Of a stretch of 18,398 nucleotides of DNA, positions 7,646 to 14,950 are shown one piece after another. Every line of letters begins with the position of its first letter. The first letter of the stretch is position 1. The DNA lies in NCBI GenBank assembly GCA_964389305.1, contig CAYMEK010000077.1, forward strand, positions 1 through 18,398, in the 5' to 3' direction. The position numbers and the translations under genes are program-made. The DNA is from CAYMEK01 sp964389305. Its GTDB lineage: Bacteria; Spirochaetota; Spirochaetia; SZUA-6; DRHE01. The notes below the pieces were generated by a model. That model worked only from the letters and a program-made list of their open reading frames with translations, did no database searches and was not told where the DNA came from.

Positions 7646-8875
7646 TCAAGATCTCTTGAAACCCTCCAGAACCTCCAGCACGAAATCGATATCCGCCTCG
7701 GTGTGATCGGCGCAGAGCTGGAAGCGGATCTCCTCGTCTCCCTTCGGCACCACCGGGAAGTTCAGCCCGGTGGCCAGGATGCCGTGCTCCTTCAGGTAGC
7801 GCACCAGCTCGGCGGTGGTGCGGGTGTCCCGGATCATCAGGGGAACTACCGGATGCTCCCCCCGGATCACCTCGTAGCCCAGCCCGGCCAGTCCCTCTTC
7901 GAAACGGGCCGTCAGCGACCGCAGGCGCTCCAGCAGGCGCCGGCCATCCGGGCTGTCCAGGATCTCCAGGGCGGTGAGGGCGGCCCTGGCTTCGGAGGGG
8001 GTGATCGGGTTGGAATAGACGTAAAACGGGGAGGTCTCTCGCAAGAAAGCGATCACGGCGGCATCCGAAGCCACGTAGCCCCCGTTTACGCCCAGGGCCT
8101 TTCCAAGAGTGGCGATGAGCAGGTCGATCCGCCGCTCGCCGGTGAATTCCATGGTACCCCGGCCGGTAGCCCCGAAAGCGCCGACACCGTGGGAATCATC
8201 CACGACCAAGATGATTCCCTCTTCGAAGGAGCCCTCGTACCGGGCCTGGAGGTCGGCGATTTCCCTCAGTGAAGCATGGTCGCCCCGCATGCTGAAGATT
8301 CCGTCCGTGGTGAGCAGCACCCGACGGCAGGCGCCCACGGATTCCTCGAGCGCCTTATCCAGCTCTCCCATGTCGTTGTGCCGATATACCTTCTTGTCCT
8401 TGGGGTGGGACAGGCGGATGGCGTTAATAATGCAGTTGTGGTTGAGCTGGTCGCTTATGACTATCGTATCGCTGGAAATCAGGGGAGACAATGTGCCCAT
8501 AACGGCGGCGTAGGCCGAGCTGAAGAGCATGGCCGCCTGTTTGCCATGGAAACGGGCCAGCTTTTCCTCCAGCTCCACGTGAGTCTGGAAGGTGCCGCTG
8601 ATGAAGCGCACCGCCCCGGGGCCGGCCCCCAGCTCGCGAGCGGCTTTCTCTTCCGAATCGATCACCTCCTGCCTCAAAGCCATACCCAGGTAGTTGTTGG
8701 CGTTCATTCGCAAGAATTCCTTCCGGCCCTGCCCCTGGATAGTGTACCGGGGCCCGAGCTTGCCGGCGGCGGGACGTATGCCTGTGATAACGGTTTCCTC
8801 CCCTTTCAGGGTCCCTTTTTCTTTCAACTGTTCCAGGTGGTTCGACAGGACGGCGTTCAATGTGGACAAGGACAT
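7646..8875 (-). CDS. kbl: Glycine C-acetyltransferase (2-amino-3-ketobutyrate CoA ligase)
   Basis: A 409-residue PLP enzyme of the alpha-oxoamine synthase family. It converts 2-amino-3-ketobutyrate plus CoA to glycine and acetyl-CoA in the cytoplasm. Visible family features are NANNYLG (58-64), the His-containing DQLNHNCIINAIR stretch, VDDSHGVGAFG (Asp226 for the pyridine nitrogen and His229) and the Schiff-base lysine in ATLGKALG (Lys259). Length is normal for the family. The start ATG at 8875 has a strong site, GAGGAG, about 7 bases upstream. It follows the threonine dehydrogenase gene by 32 bases on the same strand. That pairing is the main reason to prefer Kbl over the related 8-amino-7-oxononanoate synthase (BioF) or 5-aminolevulinate synthase. 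Confidence 0.9.
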   Translation of the reverse strand: MSLSTLNAVLSNHLEQLKEKGTLKGEETVITGIRPAAGKLGPRYTIQGQGRKEFLRMNANNYLGMALRQEVIDSEEKAARELGAGPGAVRFISGTFQTHVELEEKLARFHGKQAAMLFSSAYAAVMGTLSPLISSDTIVISDQLNHNCIINAIRLSHPKDKKVYRHNDMGELDKALEESVGACRRVLLTTDGIFSMRGDHASLREIADLQARYEGSFEEGIILVVDDSHGVGAFGATGRGTMEFTGERRIDLLIATLGKALGVNGGYVASDAAVIAFLRETSPFYVYSNPITPSEARAALTALEILDSPDGRRLLERLRSLTARFEEGLAGLGYEVIRGEHPVVPLMIRDTRTTAELVRYLKEHGILATGLNFPVVPKGDEEIRFQLCADHTEADIDFVLEVLEGFKRS

Positions 8876-8907
8876 GGCTGCTCTCCTCTTAGCCTCTTCA
8901 GTTTCTG

Positions 8908-9900
8908 TTAGCCCTTTTTCAAGACGTGATGTTCGAGCTTGAGCTTCCGCGAAAGCTTCTCCAGCATATCGGCGGTCATGGATTCGAGGTCGTAGCGCGG
9001 TTGCCAGCCGAACTCCTCCCGGGCCGCCGAATCGTCTATGCTGCCGGGCCAGGAGTCCGCGATGGCCTGCCGCGCCGGATCGACCCGATAGGTCAGCCGG
9101 AAATCCGGAATGTGCTTTCTGATGACCGCGGCAATGGCCTCCGGGTCGACGCTCATGGAAGTGATGTTGAAGGCATTGCGGTGCTTGAGCTTTTGCCGGT
9201 CCGCCTCCATCAGCTCGACGGCGGCCCGTACGGCATCGGGCATGTACATCATGTCCAGAAAGGTTCCGGCCCGTAAGAAACAGGTGTATTCCCCATGCCG
9301 TAGCGCTTCATAGTAGATTTCCACGGCGTAATCGGTGGTCCCCCCTCCCGGAAGCTGCCCGTAGGAAATCAGCCCCGGGTAGCGCAGGCCCCGGCAATCG
9401 ACCCCGAAGCGGCGGAAATAGTAGTCGCACAGAAGCTCGCCGGCCGCCTTGGTTACGCCGTACATCGTGGTCGGGCGCAAGAGAGTATCTTGAGGGGTGC
9501 CCTCGGCGGGGGCGGTGGGGCCGAAGGCGGCGATTGAGCTGGGAGCAAACACGGCGCAGTCGAACTCCCTGGCGACTTCCAGGACGTTGTACAGCCCGCT
9601 CATGTTCACTCCCCAGGCTTTTTGAGGAACCTCTTCCGCCCGGGCCGAAAGGATCGCCGCCAGATGGTAGATGACGCCGACCGAGTGCTCCCGGACCGCT
9701 GCGGCCAGGGCCTCCCGATCGGTGCAGTCGAAGGTGAGAAAAGGGCCGGAATTGTAAAGCGCCTCAGGAGGCTCCCGGCGGTGACCCGCTGCAATCACCC
9801 GCTCCGCACCGTAGCGCTCCCGCAGGGCCGGGGTCAGCTCGCTGCCGATCTGTCCGGTGGCGCCGATAACCAGAATGTTCCTGATGGCGCTGCGTTTCAT
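8908..9900 (-). CDS. tdh: L-threonine 3-dehydrogenase, SDR (epimerase-like) type
   Basis: A 330-residue NAD-dependent extended short-chain dehydrogenase. It oxidises L-threonine to 2-amino-3-ketobutyrate, the substrate of the downstream Kbl. It has the Rossmann motif GATGQIG (13-19), Asp58 in TFDCTD, Ser121/122 in APSSIAAFG and the catalytic pair Tyr147/Lys151 in MYGVTK. The segment GLRYPGLISY with PGGGTTDYAVEIY (171-196), then MMYMPDA, is the signature I know from SDR-type threonine dehydrogenases. It distinguishes this enzyme from UDP-sugar epimerases and from zinc-type Tdh. The ATG at 9900 has no strong ribosome binding site. A promoter (TTGCGC-17-TATAAT) sits 38 bases upstream and heads the tdh-kbl operon. 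The divergent XRE-cupin gene is its likely regulator. Confidence 0.9.
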   Translation of the reverse strand: MKRSAIRNILVIGATGQIGSELTPALRERYGAERVIAAGHRREPPEALYNSGPFLTFDCTDREALAAAVREHSVGVIYHLAAILSARAEEVPQKAWGVNMSGLYNVLEVAREFDCAVFAPSSIAAFGPTAPAEGTPQDTLLRPTTMYGVTKAAGELLCDYYFRRFGVDCRGLRYPGLISYGQLPGGGTTDYAVEIYYEALRHGEYTCFLRAGTFLDMMYMPDAVRAAVELMEADRQKLKHRNAFNITSMSVDPEAIAAVIRKHIPDFRLTYRVDPARQAIADSWPGSIDDSAAREEFGWQPRYDLESMTADMLEKLSRKLKLEHHVLKKG

Positions 9901-9908
9901 AGCGCTAA

Positions 9909-9924
9909 TTTCATTATCTCAAAC
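9909..9924 (-). promoter_or_regulatory. Candidate operator in the tdh leader
   Basis: Read on the - strand this is GTTTGAGATAATGAAA, just downstream of the expected tdh transcription start. It matches 11 of 16 positions with GTTCACAATAATGAAC at the divergent regulator's promoter, including the run ATAATGAA. The position would suit repression of tdh-kbl. The protein binding it is inferred, not shown. Confidence 0.4.
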
Positions 9925-9937
9925 GAATTTTCGATAT

Positions 9938-9966
9938 ATTATACGACAGGTCGGGGTTTCGCGCAA
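9938..9966 (-). promoter_or_regulatory. tdh-kbl promoter
   Basis: On the - strand, TTGCGC (9961-9966) and a perfect TATAAT (9938-9943) are separated by 17 bases. The predicted start falls near 9931, giving a leader of about 30 bases before the tdh ATG. The -35 is weak (3 of 6), which would fit an activated or regulated promoter. Confidence 0.6.
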
Positions 9967-10032
9967 GCCGTAGTTCGCTTTTTTACAGCGCGGCACCCGT
10001 TTTCAGAGCGGTGACTCCGTCGACCGGCGCCC

Positions 10033-10060
10033 TTGACATGTTTCTTCCGTTCACAATAAT
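10033..10060 (+). promoter_or_regulatory. Promoter of the XRE-cupin regulator
   Basis: A perfect TTGACA (10033-10038), a 16-base spacer and AATAAT (10055-10060, 5 of 6) lie 43 bases before the ATG at 10104. The -10 sits inside the inverted repeat at 10049-10064, consistent with autoregulation. Confidence 0.6.
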
Positions 10061-10064
10061 GAAC
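10049..10064. promoter_or_regulatory. Candidate autoregulatory operator
   Basis: GTTCA and TGAAC are perfect arms around CAATAA, overlapping the -10 of the regulator promoter. Together with the similar element at 9909-9924 it forms a candidate binding motif, GTT(N4)ATAATGAA. Confidence 0.45.
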
Positions 10065-10103
10065 TAGCGGACGCTATCCTCCGCTTTCGGCGAAGGGGGA
10101 GGA

Positions 10104-10682
10104 ATGGAAACGGGTCGCCCACCTTCGGTGGGACGAAACATCCAGAGGATACGCAAGCAGCAGCAGCTAACCCTGGGAATGCTGGCTGAGCGCAGCGGCG
10201 TCTCTAAGGCCATGCTCTCCCAGATCGAATCGGAAAAGGTCAATCCTACCGTAGCCACCGTATGGAAAATAGCCAGAGGCCTGGAGGTGGAGCTGGACGC
10301 CCTGTTGAGGGGAACCGGTGCCCCGGTACGCAAATTCCTGGTTCGTAGCAAAGAGGAGCTTTCCAATCTAGATACGGCAGCGCATGGACCCCATATCCAG
10401 GTTCTCTCCCCCGTGGCCATGGCCGAAGACCTGGAGATCTACCTGTTCTCCTTCGATCCGGGGACGGTCTTACGGTCGCTGCCCCACGCCCCGAAGACCG
10501 AGGAGTACCTTACGGTGCTGGAAGGCCGCATCAGGGTACGCGCTGGGGAGAAGAGCGCCGAGCTTGAGGCTGGCGATTTTATTATTTACAACTGCGACAT
10601 CGAGCACTCGATCGAGAACCTCGCCTCCGGTACCTCACGAGTCCATATGATTGTCCGCTTCGTCCGCAAGCCCTTCGGATAG
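10104..10682 (+). CDS. XRE-family transcriptional regulator with C-terminal cupin domain
   Basis: A 192-residue regulator. Residues about 10-66 form an XRE helix-turn-helix (GRNIQRIRKQQQLTLGMLAE, then SGVSKAMLSQIESEKVNPTV). Residues about 108-186 form a small-molecule-binding cupin (LPHAPKTEEYLTVLEGRIRV, then AGDFIIYNCDIEHSIENL). Length and layout are typical of HTH-cupin regulators, many of which control amino-acid or amine catabolism. The ATG at 10104 is preceded by the purine-rich AAGGGGGAGG. It is divergent from tdh-kbl with promoters for both in the 203-base gap, and a repeat unit shared by both promoters suggests it controls itself and tdh-kbl. The ligand could be threonine, glycine or the ketobutyrate; that is inference. 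It ends 10 bases from the convergent TPR gene. Confidence 0.88.
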   Translation: METGRPPSVGRNIQRIRKQQQLTLGMLAERSGVSKAMLSQIESEKVNPTVATVWKIARGLEVELDALLRGTGAPVRKFLVRSKEELSNLDTAAHGPHIQVLSPVAMAEDLEIYLFSFDPGTVLRSLPHAPKTEEYLTVLEGRIRVRAGEKSAELEAGDFIIYNCDIEHSIENLASGTSRVHMIVRFVRKPFG

Positions 10683-10692
10683 GGCGATCCGA

Positions 10693-12996
10693 TTATCCTA
10701 CCAGATCGTCTAGATCCTCGATCAGGTTCACCATTTCCGGCACGTCCCGGAAGCGGGCCTTCTCGCTTTGCAGGTACAGCTCCCGGGCCTCCGGGCGGCT
10801 GCGCAGAGACAGCTCGAAGAGGATGTCGCTGACGTCCTCGGCCGTACTGGCGCGGCCCGCCTTCTCGAAGGCCTCGTCATAGCGCTTTATCCGCTCCCAC
10901 AGTCCGGGAAACTCCTCTTCGCTGGCCGTCAGGAAAGCATTCAGGTAGAGCTTGCTCTGGATCAGGGCGTCTGTCCCTCCGGCTTGCAGCAGGGCGTCTT
11001 CCTGGTCGGCGTATTCCTGGTAATTATGGATCAGCTTGTTGTACCGTTGCTCTATGCCTTCCAGCCGGGTGATCTTTTTTCTCACCTCTTCGTCGAGGTT
11101 CTCGAGGGCGGCGGCCTGCTCCCGGCGCATCTGCTCGATCTGCTCATTCAACGAAGCGATTTCACTCTCCAGCTCCTGTTTCTCGCTCTGCAGGGTCTCG
11201 GCCAGAGCTACTTTAGCCTGAAGCTCCTTCTCCAGCTCGCCGACCCGCTGCCTCAACTCCCCGGTTCCCAGAGCGGCGGTATCCGCTCCCCGGGCGGCCG
11301 TTCCGGAAGCCGTGGTGCCCGCTACCGCGGTCCTGTTTTCCAGGGCGGCCACGGACTTTTCAATGCCCGTGGTGGCGGCGCTCACCTGGGTAGAGCGGGG
11401 GTGCTTGGCGATCAGATGGAGATAACCGAGGATCGCTTCCTTGTAGTCTCCCTGATTATACAGGTTTTCCGCCCGGGCCAGGGGCACCGCCGCGTCGGCT
11501 GACTCCTGCCGGCGCTGCTGGCTGGAGCCCAGCTCGTATCCCGCGCGCCGCACCTGGGCGACCATCTGCTCGATGGTGGCCGCGTCCTCGGGAAGGTAGG
11601 CCAGAGCCTTGGTATAGCCGTCGACCGCCGCTGCGTATTCCTGGCGGGCGAAGGCGGCTTGCGCTGCCTGCAGGTAGTCCCGGAGGGTCTGCCGCCGCAC
11701 CTGTTCGGCCTCTTCTGCTTTGTCCAGGAAGTATTGGTGTGCCTTGGCGATCTCGGGGATTAAGACCAGTGCGTCTCTGTATTTCTCCTCGGCCGCCCCG
11801 ATCTTCCCCTGGCCAAACAGGCTGTCCCCTTCGATGATCCGGTTCTTGATGCCGTTGAGTAGGTCGGCGGAGGCGATGATGGAAGAGGTGTCAACTTCGG
11901 TTTTCTGCATTTCCGTCGTGACCAGGTTGGAAATCGAATCCACTACGAACAGCTCGATCTCCCTGCGCTGCATGATGTTGGGCAGGGTTGCTACAGAGGG
12001 ATCGTCGAGATACTCCCTGATCGAGTCCAGGTCTGTAAGCGCTTGATCGAAATTTCCATTCTGGATATCGTTTCTCGCCCGCAAGTAGAAGCCATTGAGC
12101 TGGCCCGCCGCCAGCGTCTCCTTTTCCTGCTGGGCGGCCAACCGGTTGAGTTCTTCCCTGGCCTGCAGGGTCTCCTGTTCCAGCTCCTCGGCGCGGGCGT
12201 CGAGCTGGCTGCGCAGCTCCGCCTCCCGTTTCATGGACTCTTCCAGAACGCGCTGCCGCTCCGCGTTGGCCTGCGCCAGGCTCTGCTCGTACTCGGAGCG
12301 AAGATCCTGCAGGTTTTGCTCGGTCTGCTGGCGTTCCTCCTCAGCCTGGCGTTTGAAAAACTCCAGATCCTGCTGAAAGGCGGCGGTTTTCTGCGCCTCC
12401 AGCTCCTGCAGCCGCTGGTCGATATCCTGTTCGGAAAATCCTTGCTGGCGCAGGCTCTCCCGCTCGGCGGCCAGCTCGGCTCCCAGCGCTTCTCGCAGCT
12501 CCGCCTCTTTGGCTTCGATCTTCGCGTTCATGTTGGCCTGCAGATCCTGGCGCTGCTGGTCGATATCCAGAAGACGGGACTGGATCTGGGATATCTCGCG
12601 GTTCTTTTCGAGCAGCCTCGCCTCCGACTCTTTCTTGAACTCTTCGATGAGCCGGCCTTCCGCCGAGGTGATGGCGCTGCCTTCCGCCATCATAACGGTC
12701 TCGCCTCTCTGGAACAGGTAGTAGAGGGTGAATCCGCCGCCGGCGAGCAGCACAACGGCGAAAATATTCACCAGCAGGGGAAACAGGACTCCCTTCTTGG
12801 CGGCGGCTACCGTCATGGTTTCGGGAGTGACGGCGATCCGGCTCTGCTTGGATACCTTTTCTATCTCTTGCAGGATCTCCTGCTGATCCTCTTTAGAGAT
12901 TCCCGATTTCTCATCCAAGACGAACTCATCTTGAGGATCGGGTTCCGGTTGGTTATGATTCTTCATGTCAAGGGCCCTCTGGAACAAACCGCTCAC
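10693..12996 (-). CDS. Membrane-anchored coiled-coil/TPR protein, cyclase-linked
   Basis: A 767-residue protein. An acidic cytoplasmic N terminus (about 1-68) precedes one membrane span (about 69-93, KKGVLFPLLVNIFAVVLLAG). A long charged coiled coil (about 112-295, Glu/Gln/Arg/Ala-rich) follows. TPR-like units come next (NGFYLRARNDIQNGNFDQAL; GQGKIGAAEEKYRDALVL; FARQEYAAAVDGYTKALAYL; YNQGDYKEAILGYLHLIA), then a Thr/Ala/Gly linker and a second coiled coil near residues 590-660. The bulk is probably periplasmic and acts as a scaffold; no enzyme motif is present. It starts 25 bases after the cyclase gene on the same strand, so the two look co-transcribed. The start is uncertain: GTG at 12996 has AAGGA, while ATG at 12966 (residue 11) has AGAGGG, and either could be used. 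Confidence 0.82.
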   Translation of the reverse strand: MSGLFQRALDMKNHNQPEPDPQDEFVLDEKSGISKEDQQEILQEIEKVSKQSRIAVTPETMTVAAAKKGVLFPLLVNIFAVVLLAGGGFTLYYLFQRGETVMMAEGSAITSAEGRLIEEFKKESEARLLEKNREISQIQSRLLDIDQQRQDLQANMNAKIEAKEAELREALGAELAAERESLRQQGFSEQDIDQRLQELEAQKTAAFQQDLEFFKRQAEEERQQTEQNLQDLRSEYEQSLAQANAERQRVLEESMKREAELRSQLDARAEELEQETLQAREELNRLAAQQEKETLAAGQLNGFYLRARNDIQNGNFDQALTDLDSIREYLDDPSVATLPNIMQRREIELFVVDSISNLVTTEMQKTEVDTSSIIASADLLNGIKNRIIEGDSLFGQGKIGAAEEKYRDALVLIPEIAKAHQYFLDKAEEAEQVRRQTLRDYLQAAQAAFARQEYAAAVDGYTKALAYLPEDAATIEQMVAQVRRAGYELGSSQQRRQESADAAVPLARAENLYNQGDYKEAILGYLHLIAKHPRSTQVSAATTGIEKSVAALENRTAVAGTTASGTAARGADTAALGTGELRQRVGELEKELQAKVALAETLQSEKQELESEIASLNEQIEQMRREQAAALENLDEEVRKKITRLEGIEQRYNKLIHNYQEYADQEDALLQAGGTDALIQSKLYLNAFLTASEEEFPGLWERIKRYDEAFEKAGRASTAEDVSDILFELSLRSRPEARELYLQSEKARFRDVPEMVNLIEDLDDLVG

Positions 12997-13021
12997 CGTT
13001 CGTGTTCCTTAGTTTCTATCA

Positions 13022-14722
13022 CTACTTCTCCAACATGATCTCCACCCCGTCCCAGTTGGCCGGCGGCGGAGTCGATTTGAACCGGCGGCAGCGTTCTATC
13101 ATCGTTTCGGCGGGATGATCTTCGGGGAAAACCTTCCGCACCTCCTGAAACCCACGGATCGCCTGGTCGAAGTTCTTCTCATAGTAGCGATCCATCGCTG
13201 TGTTGTGAAGTGTCCAGGCCTGCTTCTCCTGATCGCTCAGGCTTTTCTTGGCCGTGTATATCCTTACTCCCTTGGTTTTGCCTTTGACCGCGACTGCATC
13301 GATAAGACGGCAGGGGACTTCCTCCTTGACCTTCTCATACAGACTTTCTGAAATTAATAGCGGTTGATGATACTTCTTGGTCAAGCCTTCCATACGCGAA
13401 GCCAGGTTGACCATGTCGCCTATAATAGTATAGTCCATCTTTTTTTCGGTTCCAATGTTGCCGACCGTGACCACCCCGTAATTGATGCCCACGCCGATCC
13501 GGAACTCCGGCTTACCCATCTCCCTCTGCTGGGAGTTGAACTCCTCGAGAGCTTCGGTCATATCTATCCCGGCCAGCACGGACTGCAGGGCGTCGTCCTT
13601 ATGCCGGACCGGCGCGCCGAAGAAGGCCATGATGGCATCCCCGATATACTTGTCCACGATTCCATTGCGGCCCATGATGATGTCCACCATCACGGTGAAG
13701 TAGCGGTTGAGGGAGTTGACCAGGTCGTCGGGCATCATCTGCTCTGAAATGGTGGTGAAGCTGCGGATATCCGAAAAGAGTATCGAAATGACCCGGTTTT
13801 CTCCAATTAGCATTTTCTCGGGATTGGTAAAAAACTCGTCGATCACGTCGGCGGGCACGTACTTCTGGAAGATGTTGCGGATCTTGTGCTCCCGCTTCTG
13901 GGCCAATACTGCCTTGAATGCGTAGCGCTTGATCTGGTTGTAGGCGGTCTCCAGGGCTCCCGCCATGATGTTGAAGGTGTGGGCCAGCTTGCCCGTCTCG
14001 TCGTGGTATTCGACCTTTACCCGGCTGGACAGGTCGCTGGTGGAGATGATCCTCTCCATGGCCGCCACGACGCGCGTGAGGGGATTGGTCAGATAGCTTG
14101 CAAATACCAGGACCATGATGACGCCAATCACGATGGCGGCGATCAGAATGATCCCCGTTCTCTGGGTGATCTGGTTGACCTGGCTGTAAAACGTTTCCCG
14201 CTCCTCGGTGACCAGGACGTACCAGTCGAAGGGCTCGAAGTAGAAACCCTTCGCCACTCTTTCCGTCCCTCCTATCCGGGGCGTTATCAGCTCCGTAGTC
14301 CTGGAGGCGACGATCTTTGCCAGCGCTTCCCGTTCCCCCTCCTGGATGGCAACCTGGGAGGTCGCCATGACAACCTCCAGCCTGTCGTTCAAGGCGAAAA
14401 TCGCCTCAGTGGCGCTGCGTACGATGCTGTTGGCGTAGCTTTGGACGGCCGCTTCGGTCGCTGCAACCATGGTCGGCCTCTCGGTCATGTTGTTTTCGAC
14501 CAGCAGCAGCCACTGACTTTCAGCGTACTTCTGCAGTTCCTCAGCCTTGAAACCGAGGAACTCCTGGGCTACCCCGGTAATGGCGTTAGTGGCTGAAAAA
14601 AACGAGGAGGCCCCGGTAAGCAGCAGAGTGGTGATAATGAGGGGAAGGACAATCAAAACGATCTTTAACCGGATACTCATGACATATATTATATCGGAAC
14701 TTTTCTTTTTTTTCTTGGCCAT
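13022..14722 (-). CDS. Membrane class III adenylate cyclase with HAMP domain
   Basis: A 566-residue protein expected to make cAMP from ATP. It has a first span at about 18-38, a periplasmic sensor region at about 40-188 (FYFEPFDWYVLVTEE resembles a small Cache-type fold), a second span at about 190-212, HAMP at about 210-265 and a class III cyclase domain at about 305-490. Catalytic residues are intact. Metal-binding Asp318 is in FSDIRSFT and Asp362 in DKYIGDAIM. Lys358 and Thr432 (MDYTIIGD) fill the purine-specifying positions, the Lys/Thr pair found in CyaC-like adenylate cyclases. Asn439 and Arg443 complete NLASR. A roughly 75-residue C-terminal tail resembles a TPR hairpin. The start is uncertain: M1 at 14722 lacks a ribosome binding site and adds a poly-Lys leader, while M15 at 14680 begins the conserved MSIRLKI segment. 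Confidence 0.88.
   Translation of the reverse strand: MAKKKKKSSDIIYVMSIRLKIVLIVLPLIITTLLLTGASSFFSATNAITGVAQEFLGFKAEELQKYAESQWLLLVENNMTERPTMVAATEAAVQSYANSIVRSATEAIFALNDRLEVVMATSQVAIQEGEREALAKIVASRTTELITPRIGGTERVAKGFYFEPFDWYVLVTEERETFYSQVNQITQRTGIILIAAIVIGVIMVLVFASYLTNPLTRVVAAMERIISTSDLSSRVKVEYHDETGKLAHTFNIMAGALETAYNQIKRYAFKAVLAQKREHKIRNIFQKYVPADVIDEFFTNPEKMLIGENRVISILFSDIRSFTTISEQMMPDDLVNSLNRYFTVMVDIIMGRNGIVDKYIGDAIMAFFGAPVRHKDDALQSVLAGIDMTEALEEFNSQQREMGKPEFRIGVGINYGVVTVGNIGTEKKMDYTIIGDMVNLASRMEGLTKKYHQPLLISESLYEKVKEEVPCRLIDAVAVKGKTKGVRIYTAKKSLSDQEKQAWTLHNTAMDRYYEKNFDQAIRGFQEVRKVFPEDHPAETMIERCRRFKSTPPPANWDGVEIMLEK
14688..14693 (-). promoter_or_regulatory. TATAAT box 7 bases before the internal cyclase ATG
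   Basis: On the - strand a perfect TATAAT lies 7 bases before ATG 14680 (residue 15 of the cyclase frame). If used as a -10, transcription would begin at or next to that ATG and give a leaderless mRNA. No good -35 is seen at the expected distance, so this is weak. Confidence 0.3.
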
Positions 14723-14740
14723 AAAAGAGTTGCATTATTC

Positions 14741-14769
14741 TTGACTTTTTTAGTAATATATGTCATATT
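14741..14769 (+). promoter_or_regulatory. Promoter-like pair upstream of a short ORF
   Basis: TTGACT (14741-14746), a 17-base spacer and CATATT (14764-14769, 4 of 6) point into the 228-base gap between the cyclase and hydrolase genes. It would transcribe the short ORF at 14792. Confidence 0.35.
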
Positions 14770-14791
14770 GTTTTTTCCTATAGGGGGAACC

Positions 14792-14872
14792 ATGAACGGT
14801 AATTGGAACGTGGCCGCCCCTGCGGCCAGACGCCGAGGCATGATAGGGCGATGGCTGGGAATCCGGGTATGA
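14792..14872 (+). CDS. Possible 26-residue basic peptide or leader ORF
   Basis: A short frame from ATG to TGA with AGGGGG centred about 8 bases upstream and a promoter-like pair before it. It encodes a small basic peptide (MNGNWNVAAPAARRRG, then a Trp-containing tail ending GIRV). Inside it is a perfect 7-base hairpin, TGGCCGC/GCGGCCA, at 14811-14828. No same-strand gene lies downstream before 17270, so it is not an attenuator leader for a visible gene. It may be a real small protein, part of a small RNA, or chance. The rest of this gap (14873-14950) shows nothing I can name. Confidence 0.3.
   Translation: MNGNWNVAAPAARRRGMIGRWLGIRV
14811..14828 (+). other. Perfect GC hairpin within the short ORF
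   Basis: TGGCCGC and GCGGCCA pair perfectly around a CCCT loop. There is no T tract directly after it, so it is not a standard terminator. It could be a structural element of a small transcript. Confidence 0.4.
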
Positions 14873-14950
14873 GGTCCGATACCGGTCCTTCGTGCTGGGC
14901 TTCGGCGTGCTTTTTCCCTTCTCCTTATAGAGCAGGTTAGCTGCCCGGTC

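Noticed and set aside
7646..8875. 8-amino-7-oxononanoate synthase (BioF) reading of the PLP gene
   Set aside because: The fold is shared, but the adjacent threonine dehydrogenase and the absence of biotin genes favour Kbl.
12043..13038. 331-residue open frame on the + strand antisense to the TPR gene
   Set aside because: It is a Leu-rich mirror of a Glu/Gln/Arg-rich coiled-coil gene, a common composition artefact, and has no domain signature.
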